Below are positions 8,744 to 17,645 of a stretch of DNA of 64,000 nucleotides, in pieces. The first letter of the stretch is position 1, and each line of letters starts with the position of its first letter. Below the pieces are notes generated by a model that saw only the letters and a program-made list of their open reading frames with translations, was not told where the DNA came from and searched no databases. This stretch comes from Halostella pelagica (GTDB lineage: Archaea > Halobacteriota > Halobacteria > Halobacteriales > Natronoarchaeaceae), in contig CP040678.1 of the NCBI GenBank assembly GCA_005954745.1, positions 2,604,001-2,668,000 on the forward strand, given 5' to 3'. A program made the position numbers and the translations under genes.

Positions 8744-10171
8744 ATGGCACGGGATACATGGACAGGTCGTATCGGCTTCATATTAGCCGCCGTCGGAAGT
8801 GCTGTCGGTCTCGGGAACATCTGGCGGTTCCCCTGGATGACTGCCGAGAACGGGGGGAGCGCGTTCTTGCTCACCTATCTCGTCATCGTTCTCGGCGTGG
8901 GCGTGCCGGGACTGGTGGCGACGTTCGTCATCGGTCGGCGTTCAAACCTGAACCCGGTCGGTGCATTCAAATCCCTTGGCGGGTCACGCGCATGGTCGTT
9001 ACTCGGTGGACTGTGTGTTCTGACCTCTCTGGCACTGATCTCGTTCTACAGTGTCGTCGGAGGCTGGGTCCTCCGCTACTTCGTTGGCAGTTTCACCGGA
9101 GCGTACTTTGGTGATCCGGCAGCGTACTTCAACGCGATCAACTTCGGGCTACCGGCGTTTATGTTCCAGATCCTCTTTCTGGGGATAACCGCCCTCATCG
9201 TCGTGGCGGGGATCAAAGACGGTATCGAGATGGCGACGAAGTTCATGATGCCTGCGATCGCCATCCTTCTCGTCGGTCTGGCGGTTTGGGCGTCACAGCA
9301 GGCGAGCGCGATGGAGGGGTATCAGTTTTACCTCTCCTTTGACGCGGATTATCTCGCTAACAACTTCCTCGCAGTCGTCGGTTCGGCCGCGGGACAGGCG
9401 CTGTTCACGCTATCGATCGGTGCCGGGACGATGCTCACGTACGCGTCGTACATCAACGACGACCGGTCGCTACCGTTCGACGCTTCGCTGATCGCCATCC
9501 TCAACCTGGCTATCGGCGTTGTTGCGGGGCTCGTCGTGTTCCCCCTGCTGTTCACGTTCGCCGACGGTCCGACCGGCGGCGGGGAAGGCGCACTCTTCGT
9601 GAGTATCGCCGGCGCGTTCGCTGATCTGCCCGCCGGGCGTCTCATCGGGATCGCGTTCTTCCTGGTTGTGCTGTTGGCTGCACTGACCAGTTCGATCAGT
9701 ATGCTTGAGATCCCCGTCTCGTATCTCGTCGACCAGTTCGACATCGACCGGTCGAAAGCTACCGGGGGAATGTTCTCTCTTGTCTTCGTGACGGGTGCGG
9801 TTAACGCGTTCAACGCCGAGGTGTTCGCGCTCATCGCGGGTCCCATCGTGAGCCTGCTCATGATCCTGGGCCTCATGGGATTCATGTTCTACGCAGCGTG
9901 GGTTCTCGGCCCGGACGCCGTCGACGAGTATCTCTCCGGAGCGGGTCCGGTTTCCAGCGCAGTCGCCGTCCCCTGGCGGTACGCGATCGGGACGGTGTTC
10001 CCGCTGTTCCTGCTGTTCTCGTTCTACAGTGACGGCCTGAGTGTGGCCGGCTTCTCGCTGTCCACGACGGCGATACTCGGACTCACTCTCGCAACCGGCA
10101 TTCCGTTCATCCTCTACCTACGCATGTCCGGTGGCGCAGTCCCCTCGGAAAGCGTCGAAACCAGCGACTAA
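8744..10171 (+). CDS. Na+-dependent transporter, neurotransmitter:sodium symporter (NSS/SNF) family
   Basis: 475 residues from the ATG at 8744, chosen because MARDTWTGRIGFILAAVGSAVGLGNIWRFPW is the canonical NSS start with the unwound TM1 sodium/substrate site. A further upstream in-frame start (8696) lies in the promoter. About 11 hydrophobic helices follow, including the GAGTMLTYASY segment of TM6. Such proteins (LeuT, MhsT, TnaT) import amino acids with Na+. The preceding aminotransferase and following IclR regulator suggest an amino-acid or related amine substrate (inference). Confidence 0.93.
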   Translation: MARDTWTGRIGFILAAVGSAVGLGNIWRFPWMTAENGGSAFLLTYLVIVLGVGVPGLVATFVIGRRSNLNPVGAFKSLGGSRAWSLLGGLCVLTSLALISFYSVVGGWVLRYFVGSFTGAYFGDPAAYFNAINFGLPAFMFQILFLGITALIVVAGIKDGIEMATKFMMPAIAILLVGLAVWASQQASAMEGYQFYLSFDADYLANNFLAVVGSAAGQALFTLSIGAGTMLTYASYINDDRSLPFDASLIAILNLAIGVVAGLVVFPLLFTFADGPTGGGEGALFVSIAGAFADLPAGRLIGIAFFLVVLLAALTSSISMLEIPVSYLVDQFDIDRSKATGGMFSLVFVTGAVNAFNAEVFALIAGPIVSLLMILGLMGFMFYAAWVLGPDAVDEYLSGAGPVSSAVAVPWRYAIGTVFPLFLLFSFYSDGLSVAGFSLSTTAILGLTLATGIPFILYLRMSGGAVPSESVETSD

Positions 10172-10215
10172 ACCCCTTTCTGCGGTATTCTTCGGGCGGA
10201 TGTGACTTTCTCACA

Positions 10216-10229
10216 ATAAGAATTATACG
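10216..10229 (+). promoter_or_regulatory. BRE/TATA promoter of the first IclR gene
   Basis: The AT-rich block aataagaattata ends 23 nt before the ATG at 10252, consistent with a leaderless transcript. Confidence 0.6.
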
Positions 10230-10251
10230 GCGAATAGCTGTACTGTTCGGC

Positions 10252-11031
10252 ATGCCCGGAGAAAATCGGAAGAATCGCCCGGTCACCACGACCGAAACCT
10301 CGCTGGAGATCCTCGAAATCGTCAAACGAAACGACGGCGTCACGCTGTCTGACCTGAACCGAGAGCTAGATGTCGCTCGCAGCACGATCCACCGACACCT
10401 CCTGACGCTCGAAGACAACGATCTGCTCGTACGGGAGGACGGTGGGTACGGTCTCGGCCTTCGATTTCTGGATTTCGGTATGCGGTCTAGAGAGCGGATC
10501 GAGTTCTACGATATCGCGCGAGACCAGGTCGACAGGCTGGCAGAGGACACTGGGGAGAAAGTCTGGCTCGTCGCGAAAGAAGGCGATTACAGCGTCCATC
10601 TGTACAAGGCCCACGGTGCAAACCCCCTCGAAACGTCGGCCAGGGTCGGTCAGTACCGGCATCTCCATCAGTTGGCCGCCGGAAAGGCGATCCTCGCGCA
10701 CCTCCCGGACGACGAACTGGAGGGCATCATCGAGAGACAGGGGTTACCGGAGAAAACCGAGAACACGGTCGTCGACATGGACGACCTGTCCGAGGAGCTA
10801 AACACGATCCGGGAACGGGGTTGCGCGTTCAACCTGGGCGAGTCGATCGCGGGCCTCAACGCCGTCGGTGCGCCGCTTCGGACCGAGGACGGCTATCCGA
10901 TCGGCGCTCTCAGTATCTCGGGGCCGGCGAATCGCGTGAAAGGCGACCTCCTCCGCGAGCAGTTGCTCGATAAGTTACTGGCGGCTATCGACGAGATCCA
11001 GATTCACCTCCGATACTCCTCTACCGACTAA
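10252..11031 (+). CDS. IclR family transcription regulator
   Basis: 259 residues. N-terminal winged helix at about 15-75 (ETSLEILEIVKRNDGVTL; LDVARSTIHRHLLTLEDN), then the IclR ligand-binding domain (AAGKAILAHLPDDEL, GCAFNLGESIAGLNAVGAPL, GALSISGPANRVKG). IclR proteins control sugar-acid, aromatic and acetate catabolism by binding small organic acids. It lies between the transporter and the convergent epimerase/TPP genes, so it probably controls this cluster. A second IclR gene at 29271 belongs to the next cluster. Confidence 0.94.
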   Translation: MPGENRKNRPVTTTETSLEILEIVKRNDGVTLSDLNRELDVARSTIHRHLLTLEDNDLLVREDGGYGLGLRFLDFGMRSRERIEFYDIARDQVDRLAEDTGEKVWLVAKEGDYSVHLYKAHGANPLETSARVGQYRHLHQLAAGKAILAHLPDDELEGIIERQGLPEKTENTVVDMDDLSEELNTIRERGCAFNLGESIAGLNAVGAPLRTEDGYPIGALSISGPANRVKGDLLREQLLDKLLAAIDEIQIHLRYSSTD

Positions 11032-11040
11032 CTCCGGCGG

Positions 11041-11080
11041 TTGCTTCTTTCGTTTCTTTTCGCTTCTCTTTCCGTTCTGT
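11041..11080 (+). terminator. Pyrimidine-rich terminator after IclR
   Basis: Repeated T3-T4 tracts separated by C/G (ttctttcgtttcttttcg and onward) begin 9 nt after the stop codon. The convergent epimerase gene ends at 11159. Confidence 0.55.
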
Positions 11081-11158
11081 TCACGGATTGCGACGCAGGA
11101 AGCGTCACAAAAGCTCACGAACGGTAGGCGAAGAAAAACAGCTACACTCGGGACGGAT

Positions 11159-12133
11159 TCAGACGGGGTCGAGTCCGTTCTCCTCGCGGAGGACGTTGAT
11201 GTACTCGCGGAAGCCCGTTTCGAGGTCGTACTCGGGATCGTAGCCGAGGTCTTCCTGTGCCTTCGTCATGTCGAGGCGCTGGGTCCACGGGAGTTCGCCG
11301 TCGTCGCTGACCTCGATGTCGGCGTCCGGAACGATCCCTCTGACGGCCTCGGCCGCCTCGCGGACGCTCGCGAGTTCGCCGCGGACGTTGTACACCCGTT
11401 GCGTGAGGTCGGACTCGTCGGCGAACGCCGCCTTGCGGAAGCCCTGCGCGATGTCCTTGACGTGCTGCCAGTCGATCTCCTGGTCGCCGTAGTCGACGCT
11501 GAACGACTCGCCGAGTGCGGGCTTCTCGATGATGTTGGCGAGGAACGCGCTCCCACCGGTTTCGCGGTACGGCCCGTACGCGACGGTCGGGCGGATCGCC
11601 ACGTCGGAGACGCCGTACTCCTCGCGGTAGACGCGAGCCTGATGCTCGTTGTACTCCTTGGTCGCACCGTAGAGGGTGTCGGGCGAAACGAGGTCGTCCT
11701 CGGTGACCCACCAGTCGCCGCCGTCGTCGTAGTTCTCCGGCGGGGCGTAGATAGCGGCGGAGGACGCCCACGCGACGCGTTCGACCTGGTCGTCGAGCGT
11801 GCGTGCGGCCTCGAAAATGTTGCTCGTCCCCTCGATGTTCACTTCCAGTGCGGCACGGGGGTTCGACTCAGCGGTGTTCGTCAGTAACGCCGCCAGGTGG
11901 ACGATGTGAGTCGTGTCCGTCTCGGCGACGGCGCTTACGACGTCCGTCGGGTCAGTCACGTCACCGCGGCGGATCTCGACGTCGTCTTCGATCCCGAGTT
12001 TCGAGAGGATCCGGTCGTCGGTCGAGAGGTCGTAGGCGACCACGTCGTGACCGTGTTCGACGAATGACTGTGCGACGTAGGAACCGATGAATCCGGTCCC
12101 CCCGGTTACGAGAACTGTAGCGTTTTCAACCAT
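11159..12133 (-). CDS. NAD-dependent nucleoside-diphosphate-sugar-type epimerase/dehydratase (extended SDR)
   Basis: 324 residues. The start at 12133 is preferred because MVENATVLVTGGTGFIGSYV gives the Rossmann GxxGxxG motif right at the N-terminus; an upstream in-frame GTG would add a basic, non-conserved tail. The catalytic YxxxK is in LYGATKEYNE and the Ser/Thr in WASSAAIY. It matches the extended SDR group (UDP-sugar epimerases, uronate dehydrogenases). Substrate is unknown; context with the TPP enzyme and sugar-acid genes suggests a sugar or sugar-acid metabolite (inference). Confidence 0.88.
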   Translation of the reverse strand: MVENATVLVTGGTGFIGSYVAQSFVEHGHDVVAYDLSTDDRILSKLGIEDDVEIRRGDVTDPTDVVSAVAETDTTHIVHLAALLTNTAESNPRAALEVNIEGTSNIFEAARTLDDQVERVAWASSAAIYAPPENYDDGGDWWVTEDDLVSPDTLYGATKEYNEHQARVYREEYGVSDVAIRPTVAYGPYRETGGSAFLANIIEKPALGESFSVDYGDQEIDWQHVKDIAQGFRKAAFADESDLTQRVYNVRGELASVREAAEAVRGIVPDADIEVSDDGELPWTQRLDMTKAQEDLGYDPEYDLETGFREYINVLREENGLDPV

Positions 12134-12246
12134 CACGTTGACACTCGTGCGAAGAGCAAAAAAGCGTTGTGCTGTCCGCTGTACCTGACTGTTTACCCGA
12201 GATTCGTGCGCTAACACCAACTCACAGGGAGTAGAGAGGAGACGGG

Positions 12247-13944
12247 TTACTCGTGGAGGCCGCCGACCTCTTCGTAGAACGACGACTGGAGCGACTCGAC
12301 CATGTTCTGGTCCCTGTCGATACGCACGTCGACGACTGTGGGGATATCTGCTTCCTTCGCCGCCTGAAGTTCGTCCTGAAGTTCGTCCGCGGAGTGAACG
12401 TGAACGCCCTGTGCGCCGAACCCTTCAGCGACCTGAATGAAGTCGGTGTCGTGGAACTCGACGCCGGGGATCTGGTCGTCCATCTGTCGGACCATCCCGA
12501 GACTCGTGTCGTTGAGCACGACGAACGTCGGAGCGACATCGTACTCCACGGCGGTTTCGATGCAGGTCATCGTCATCGTGAACCCGCCGTCTCCGGCGAC
12601 CGCGACGACGTCTTTGTCGGTCGTGACTGCGGCAGACACGGCCGCCGGCCCGGCCCATCCCATCCCGCCGACGCCGCCGCTACCGAAGTACGTGCGGATG
12701 TCCGGCGTCTGGAGGTAGTTCAACAGCCAGAAGCGGTTGTTTCCGGAGTCTGCGGTGACGATCGTGTCCTCGTCGACGATCTCGTTTATCTCCGCGACCG
12801 CACGCTGCGGGAGGATCGGCTCGGCGTCCGACTCGCACTCGGACACGTGGAACGATTCCCGGGCCGTTTCGGCCCGGTCGCGGGCCCAGTCGTTCCCCGG
12901 CGTGTGATCGGATGCGGCCTGGTCGAGGAGCTGTAAGGTCTGCTCCGCGTCGCCGATCAGACCGACATCGGCGGGATACACCCATCCGGCGTTCCGGGTG
13001 TCGATGTCCGCGTGGAGTATCGTCTGTTCGTCCGGTCGGATGAACGACTCCGCCTGCCAGTTCGTGTCCATGGGGTTCATCCGACAGCCGACGATGAGGA
13101 GGGCGTCCGCCTCGCTCACCATCTGGTTCGCCCCTTCGTGTCCGAACGAGCCGATGACCCCCGCGGCGAGGTCGTGGGTCTCGGGGATCGTGGATTTGCC
13201 GAGATACGAGGTCGCGACGGCCGCGTCGTACGTCTCGGCGACGGATTCGAGTTCGTCGTACGCCTGAGAAACGTGGACGCCGTTTCCGGCGATGATCACC
13301 GGTCGTTCGGCGTCCGATAGTTCGCTTGCGGCCTGTTCGACGTCGGACGCTGTCGGGCTCGGGTCCCAGTTTTCGGTCTGTTCGGATGCCGACCAGAGCG
13401 GTGGGAACTCCTCGTCCGAAACGTCGTCCGTGACGGCCTCGCCGTCCAGGATGACCGCCGTCGGTCCCGGGCGTCCGGCGGTAGCGTGTTTGAATGCCAG
13501 TCCCAGCGTTCGGAGCGTTTCGTTCGCCGTCCGGGGGAACCACCACTCCTTGGTCACGCCGTCTAAGATCTTCGGGAGCGAGAATCCCCCGTAATCACCT
13601 CGGGCCTGCTGATACGGCGCGAGCGTGGAGTAATCCCCGCGCTCCGACGCCTCGGTGATAGCGACCATCGGAGACGATCCGAGTCGCGCTTCCATCTGGC
13701 CGATCGCTCCGATACTACCGATCCAGGGGCCCTGTCCGGTCAAGACCCCCGGTTCCTGATGCAGTCGACCGTACATCTCGGCCATCACGCTGGCTTCGCG
13801 TTCGTCGCGTGGACGAACGACGGTGATGTCCGAGTGTGCGAGTTCCTCGAGGAGTTCTATCGCACGACCGCCGGGATATCCGAAGAGATACTCTACATCC
13901 AGGTCTTCTAGAGTGTGGACGAGTTCCGTACTTACCTTGGTCAT
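12247..13944 (-). CDS. Thiamine-pyrophosphate enzyme, acetolactate-synthase-like
   Basis: 565 residues with the three domains of the POX/ALS family: Pyr domain with the cofactor-activating Glu48 (PRDEREASVMAEMYGR), central domain (RPVIIAGNGVHVSQAYDELE), and PP domain with GDGGFTMTMTCIETAVEYD then VVLND as the Mg-TPP motif. The N-terminus GYPGGRAIELLEEL is divergent from classical IlvB, and no small regulatory subunit is adjacent, so biosynthetic acetolactate synthase is unlikely. It is more likely a catabolic decarboxylase or ligase for a 2-oxoacid. Divergent from the E1 alpha/beta genes, sharing a 746-bp intergenic region. Confidence 0.85.
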   Translation of the reverse strand: MTKVSTELVHTLEDLDVEYLFGYPGGRAIELLEELAHSDITVVRPRDEREASVMAEMYGRLHQEPGVLTGQGPWIGSIGAIGQMEARLGSSPMVAITEASERGDYSTLAPYQQARGDYGGFSLPKILDGVTKEWWFPRTANETLRTLGLAFKHATAGRPGPTAVILDGEAVTDDVSDEEFPPLWSASEQTENWDPSPTASDVEQAASELSDAERPVIIAGNGVHVSQAYDELESVAETYDAAVATSYLGKSTIPETHDLAAGVIGSFGHEGANQMVSEADALLIVGCRMNPMDTNWQAESFIRPDEQTILHADIDTRNAGWVYPADVGLIGDAEQTLQLLDQAASDHTPGNDWARDRAETARESFHVSECESDAEPILPQRAVAEINEIVDEDTIVTADSGNNRFWLLNYLQTPDIRTYFGSGGVGGMGWAGPAAVSAAVTTDKDVVAVAGDGGFTMTMTCIETAVEYDVAPTFVVLNDTSLGMVRQMDDQIPGVEFHDTDFIQVAEGFGAQGVHVHSADELQDELQAAKEADIPTVVDVRIDRDQNMVESLQSSFYEEVGGLHE

Positions 13945-14690
13945 AGTTATGCGCTTACTGTGTTGGCTTACACGCAGTGAATCGATCTGGCGAGCGAGTC
14001 AGGTGCCCGGGGTCAGATCTCCTGTCTGTGTGCAAGGCGTAATACCAACGACTCCTCGCGGTAACTTTGTTCTGTCGGTAGATCCGAGTGGTGCCCGGAC
14101 CCGGCCACTGCTGTCGGTTTCCACGAGACACTCTCGCACTGACGAGCCCGCGGATGCCGGATCTGCGGTTCGTGACCGGATACTGTCAGCTGTTCCCGTT
14201 CGTCCGTTTTCGCGATCCGTCCCTATCGCTACTAGTTGTACGCTCGCGCGCTGGCGTAAACGCCCGACGGTACAACCGGACACGTTGCCACCGATCCGAC
14301 CGAAGAGGACCGAGGATTTCCGAAAATCCGACCGTCTTTCGCCGTCTGTTCCAGTTTCTTCGACATCACTGAAACATGTGAACGGGAGCCACGCAACAAC
14401 TAAGTAATGGGACGGAGTTTATTCGCTTATGGCTTCCGCCAGCAAAAGAGAGATTCGCGCGGCCACTAAGTCATCCAGGCGCAGTGGCGCCATGCGAAGC
14501 GTGATCGCTCTCTTTACATTTACACTGGCGGAACTTGCTTCTCTGCGTCTCGCCACGCGGACACGCGAGAAACACGCTCTCTGGGATTAGTCCACGGACC
14601 TCGCTACCACCGAGCCCGGGGGCGCCCAGACCGCCCGCCGCACTGCCTGCTAAACAGATAGAAGCCGACCAACGGAAAACGGAGACACCA
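13945..14690. other. Divergent intergenic region between TPP enzyme and E1 alpha
   Basis: 746 bp with no convincing gene; the open frames here lack the acidic composition of real proteins. It must hold both promoters. The sequence is less GC-rich at 14370-14440. The right end contains an imperfect inverted repeat (listed separately). Confidence 0.6.
14434..14533. repeat. Imperfect 100-bp inverted repeat upstream of E1 alpha
   Basis: ttccgccag at 14434-14442 pairs with ctggcggaa at 14525-14533. Inside it, aaagagag near 14445 mirrors ctctcttt near 14508. The arms are interrupted by about 80 nt, so it could be a degenerate mobile element or a looped regulatory site. The E1 alpha ATG lies 158 nt further. 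Confidence 0.55.
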
Positions 14691-15839
14691 ATGAGTGCAC
14701 AAGACGAAATCGAGCAACAGACTATCAGCAACACGCCGCAAGCGAACGCCGAACCCATCCGGATCTTAGACGAGAACGGCAACGTCCTTCCGAACGCGGA
14801 AGTTCCGGACCTTTCGGACGACGAGCTACTGTCCATGTACGAGGACATCAAGCTCGCACGAGAGTTCGACCAACGCGCGATCAGTTTACAGCGACAGGGA
14901 CGGATCGCGACCTACGCGCCGATGACTGGACAGGAGGGCTCACAGGTCGCGACGAGCTACGCCCTCGACGACCAGGACTGGTTGTTCCCGACGTACCGCG
15001 AACACGCGGCAAAGTACGTCCACGGCGTGGACCTCGCATCGATCCTGAAGCCGCTTCGCGGATTGAGAGAAGGGTACGCGGTGCCCGACGACGTCAACGT
15101 CATGCCGGAGTACATCCCGATCGCCACACAGGTACCGCAGGCGATGGGAATGGCCTGGGGGTTCAAGCTCCAGGGCCGGACCGACGAGGCGGTTCTGTGC
15201 CATCTCGGGGACGGAGCGACCTCCGAGGGCGACTTCCACGAGGGGCTGAACTTCGCCGGTGTCTTCGACGTCCCCGCGGTTTTCGTCTGTAACAACAACC
15301 AGTGGGCTATCTCGGTTCCCCGCGAACGCCAGACCGCAAGCGAGACGATCGCACAGAAGGCTCGCTCGTACGGCCTCGAAGGAATTCGGGTGGACGGACT
15401 CGACCCGCTCGCCGTGTACAAAGTCACGCGCGACGCCATCAACAAGGCGAAAGACCCCGCCGGAGACGAACTCCGGCCGACCTTCATCGAGTCCATCCAA
15501 TACCGGTACGGGGCGCACACGACCGCCGACGACCCGTCCGTCTATCGGGAGGAGAACGAAGCGGAGGAGTGGCGGGAAATGGACCCGATCGACCGCCTCG
15601 GGAACTATCTGCGCGGCGAAGGGATCCTCGACGACGAACTTGAAGCGACGATCGACGACCGGATCGAGGCCCACATCGACGAGGCCCTGGGCGAAGCCGA
15701 GAACGCGGAAACCGAGCCCGAGAAAATGTTCGAACACGTCTACGACGAGATGCCCGCCCGTCTGCAAGAGCAGATGGACGAACTGAACGCACTTCGCGAG
15801 AAGTACGGGGACGAAGAGTTCTCCGAGGTCTTAGAATGA
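14691..15839 (+). CDS. 2-oxoacid dehydrogenase E1 component, alpha subunit
   Basis: 382 residues. The ATG at 14691 follows ggagacacca; upstream in-frame codons are non-acidic and unlikely. The Mg-TPP motif is GDGATSEGDFHEG ending in CNNNQW, and TGQEGSQVATSYAL and YRYGAHTTADDPS are typical of E1 alpha. It decarboxylates pyruvate, a branched-chain 2-oxoacid or acetoin with TPP and acylates lipoyl-E2. It overlaps E1 beta by ATGA (15836-15839). No E2 or E3 gene is present in the window, so those partners must come from elsewhere. Confidence 0.93.
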   Translation: MSAQDEIEQQTISNTPQANAEPIRILDENGNVLPNAEVPDLSDDELLSMYEDIKLAREFDQRAISLQRQGRIATYAPMTGQEGSQVATSYALDDQDWLFPTYREHAAKYVHGVDLASILKPLRGLREGYAVPDDVNVMPEYIPIATQVPQAMGMAWGFKLQGRTDEAVLCHLGDGATSEGDFHEGLNFAGVFDVPAVFVCNNNQWAISVPRERQTASETIAQKARSYGLEGIRVDGLDPLAVYKVTRDAINKAKDPAGDELRPTFIESIQYRYGAHTTADDPSVYREENEAEEWREMDPIDRLGNYLRGEGILDDELEATIDDRIEAHIDEALGEAENAETEPEKMFEHVYDEMPARLQEQMDELNALREKYGDEEFSEVLE

Positions 15840-16852
15840 GTTCAGCGACGAACCCCGAAACGGAGACCAAGACGGACCGCCTGACGCTCGTCGAGGCCGT
15901 TCGCGACGGTCTGTACACGGAGATGTCACAAGACGATAGCGTCATCGTCCTCGGTGAAGACGTCGGCAAAAACGGCGGCGTCTTCCGCGCGACCGACGGA
16001 CTCCACGAGGAGTTCGGCGAGAACCGGGTCGTCGACACGCCGCTCGCCGAGGCGGGGATCGTCGGCTCCGCGATCGGCCTGGCGATGACGGGCATGAAGC
16101 CGATCCCGGAGATGCAGTTCATGGGCTTCATGTACCCTGCGTTCGACCAGATCGTCAGTCACGCCGCCCGGTTACGGAGTCGTAGCCACGGCCAGTACTC
16201 GGTTCCGATGGTCGTCCGCGCGCCGTACGGCGGTGGTATCCGCGCGCCGGAACACCACTCCGAGTCGAAGGAGGCGTTTTTCGTCCACGAGCCCGGTCTG
16301 AAGGTGGTTTCGCCGAGTACGCCGTACGACGCGAAGGGGCTTCTCACGGCGTCGATCCGGGACCCGGACCCGGTCATCTTCCTCGAACCGAAACTCATCT
16401 ACCGCGCGTTCCGGGACGACGTCCCGACCGAGTCGTACGAGGTTCCGCTGTCCGACGCCGCGATCCGTCGGGAGGGAAGCGACATCTCGGTGTACACCTG
16501 GGGCGCAATGACCCAGCCGGCGCTCATCGCCGCCGACAACCTCGCAGAGGAGAAAGGCGTCGACGTGGAAGTCGTCGACCTCCGGACGCTGTCGCCGCTC
16601 GACACCGAGACCATCGTCGACTCGTTCAAGAAGACGGGTCGGGCCGCTATCGTCCACGAAGCCCCGAAGACGGGCGGGCTAGGGGCGGAAGTGGCGTCGA
16701 CAATTCAGGAGGGTGCGCTACTCCATCAGGAAGCACCGATCAAGCGGATCACTGGATTCGACGCGCCGATGCCGCTGCACTCGCTCGAAGATTACTATCT
16801 GCCGCAGGCGGTCCGGATCCAGGAAGGCATCCTCGAAACGGTCGACTTCTAA
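15836..16852 (+). CDS. 2-oxoacid dehydrogenase E1 component, beta subunit
   Basis: 338 residues, full length. VIVLGEDVGKNGGVFRATDGL, DTPLAEAGIVGSAIGLAMTG and PEMQFMGFMYPAFDQ are standard E1 beta blocks, and the C-terminal transketolase domain contains VDLRTLSPLDTETI and HEAPKTGGLGAEV. It forms the alpha2beta2 E1 heterotetramer with the overlapping upstream gene. Archaeal complexes of this type act on pyruvate, branched-chain 2-oxoacids or acetoin; in this context it could consume a product of the neighbouring aminotransferase or TPP enzyme (inference). Confidence 0.94.
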   Translation: MSSATNPETETKTDRLTLVEAVRDGLYTEMSQDDSVIVLGEDVGKNGGVFRATDGLHEEFGENRVVDTPLAEAGIVGSAIGLAMTGMKPIPEMQFMGFMYPAFDQIVSHAARLRSRSHGQYSVPMVVRAPYGGGIRAPEHHSESKEAFFVHEPGLKVVSPSTPYDAKGLLTASIRDPDPVIFLEPKLIYRAFRDDVPTESYEVPLSDAAIRREGSDISVYTWGAMTQPALIAADNLAEEKGVDVEVVDLRTLSPLDTETIVDSFKKTGRAAIVHEAPKTGGLGAEVASTIQEGALLHQEAPIKRITGFDAPMPLHSLEDYYLPQAVRIQEGILETVDF

Positions 16853-17108
16853 CGACGACCCCACATTCGACCTGCACTGTTCTCGCGGAGCTGTACATTG
16901 GTAACAGAGCGAATACGCAGGCAACACAACATCCAGCGCGTTCTGGCGGCAAGAACTACGTCTCGCCGAGAGTCCCATCGCTGTCCCCACGTCATCTGAT
17001 AGGCCGCTCGGAAACGCGAGCGTTCCGAACGACTCGTCGGCCGGACGGTGGTTCCCTGTTTTACCCGGCTTCTACCTGATGCTGTCGGACGGCCCTGTGT
17101 GATCTATG

Positions 17109-17183
17109 GTAGCCAGTGAACGTCAGTATGCACTCGATCACCTGTTATCTGGCGACCACTGTGGAAACCGTTTCACTGGCTAC
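17109..17183. repeat. Palindromic intergenic element, family 2 (copy 1)
   Basis: Perfect 12-bp arms gtagccagtgaa (17109-17120) and ttcactggctac (17172-17183). The interior is closely similar to copy 2 at 51937-52017, sharing the blocks gcactcga, cctg, tatc, ggcga and cactgt in the same order. Conservation of the interior implies a copied element rather than a chance hairpin. Confidence 0.8.
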
Positions 17184-17232
17184 TACAGTTCCCAGAGTGC
17201 CCTGCGAGACGCTTCACTGACGTTGGTTCGTC

Positions 17233-17313
17233 ATACTGACGGACGGAAGTCAGTGAAGAATTTCGCGGGGATGTTCCCCGCGAAATATCTGAAACAGTTC
17301 CGTCCGTCAGTAT
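17233..17313. repeat. Palindromic intergenic element, family 1 (copy B)
   Basis: Perfect 16-bp arms atactgacggacggaa (17233-17248) and ttccgtccgtcagtat (17298-17313), with a perfect inner hairpin atttcgcgggga / tccccgcgaaat (17260-17271 and 17275-17286, 3-nt loop). The inner hairpin recurs in copy E at 35795. Confidence 0.85.
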
Positions 17314-17416
17314 CAGTATCACTGGCCCCGCCACCGCTTTCCCGGAGTCGCGGTAGTTGTACCGCTAACTGGGGGCGACGACCGCGTGGTCGCCGTCCCG
17401 GGGGTAAGTGTGGGGG

Positions 17417-17629
17417 TTAAAATGTCTCGCCGAAGCAGTCCTCGTCGCAAAAGGAGAACTCTGTGAACCGACCGGAGGAGCCCTGAACCGTGACGTACTT
17501 GTACTGGACGCGCTGCTCAATGCTTTCACCACAGCCATCGCACGTGGTGGAGTTCTCGGTAAGCTGGATGCGGGTAGAGACGCACTCTACTCGCTCCGAC
17601 TTGCTTACCTGTCGGACGTTTTCGGCCAT
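17417..17629 (-). CDS. Small zinc-ribbon protein
   Basis: 70 residues from the ATG at 17629. It has CDGCGESI and, about 25 residues later, CDEDC, a CxxC...CxxxC site that should bind zinc (compare small haloarchaeal Cys-rich proteins such as the MYM/YHS-like group). The segment between, YKYVTVQGSSGRFTEFSF, looks like a short beta hairpin. The upstream frame remains open but lacks a good start. A TATA box (ttaaatagg, 17657-17665 on the complement) and a perfect palindrome just before the ATG suggest a tightly controlled leaderless gene. Confidence 0.7.
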   Translation of the reverse strand: MAENVRQVSKSERVECVSTRIQLTENSTTCDGCGESIEQRVQYKYVTVQGSSGRFTEFSFCDEDCFGETF

Positions 17630-17645
17630 TACGATAGCATCGTAA
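17629..17645 (-). promoter_or_regulatory. Operator-like palindrome at the start of the zinc-protein gene
   Basis: Perfect palindrome ttacgat-agc-atcgtaa lies between the TATA box (17657-17665) and the start codon, where the leaderless transcript should begin. A protein bound here would block initiation. Confidence 0.6.

Larger units (their letters stand above)
16853..17416. other. Intergenic region with two tandem palindromes
   Basis: 564 bp without a gene, between E1 beta and the zinc protein, which converge on it. The left part (16853-17100) shows nothing clear. The right part carries one copy of each palindromic element family (17109-17183 and 17233-17313). Confidence 0.6.
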
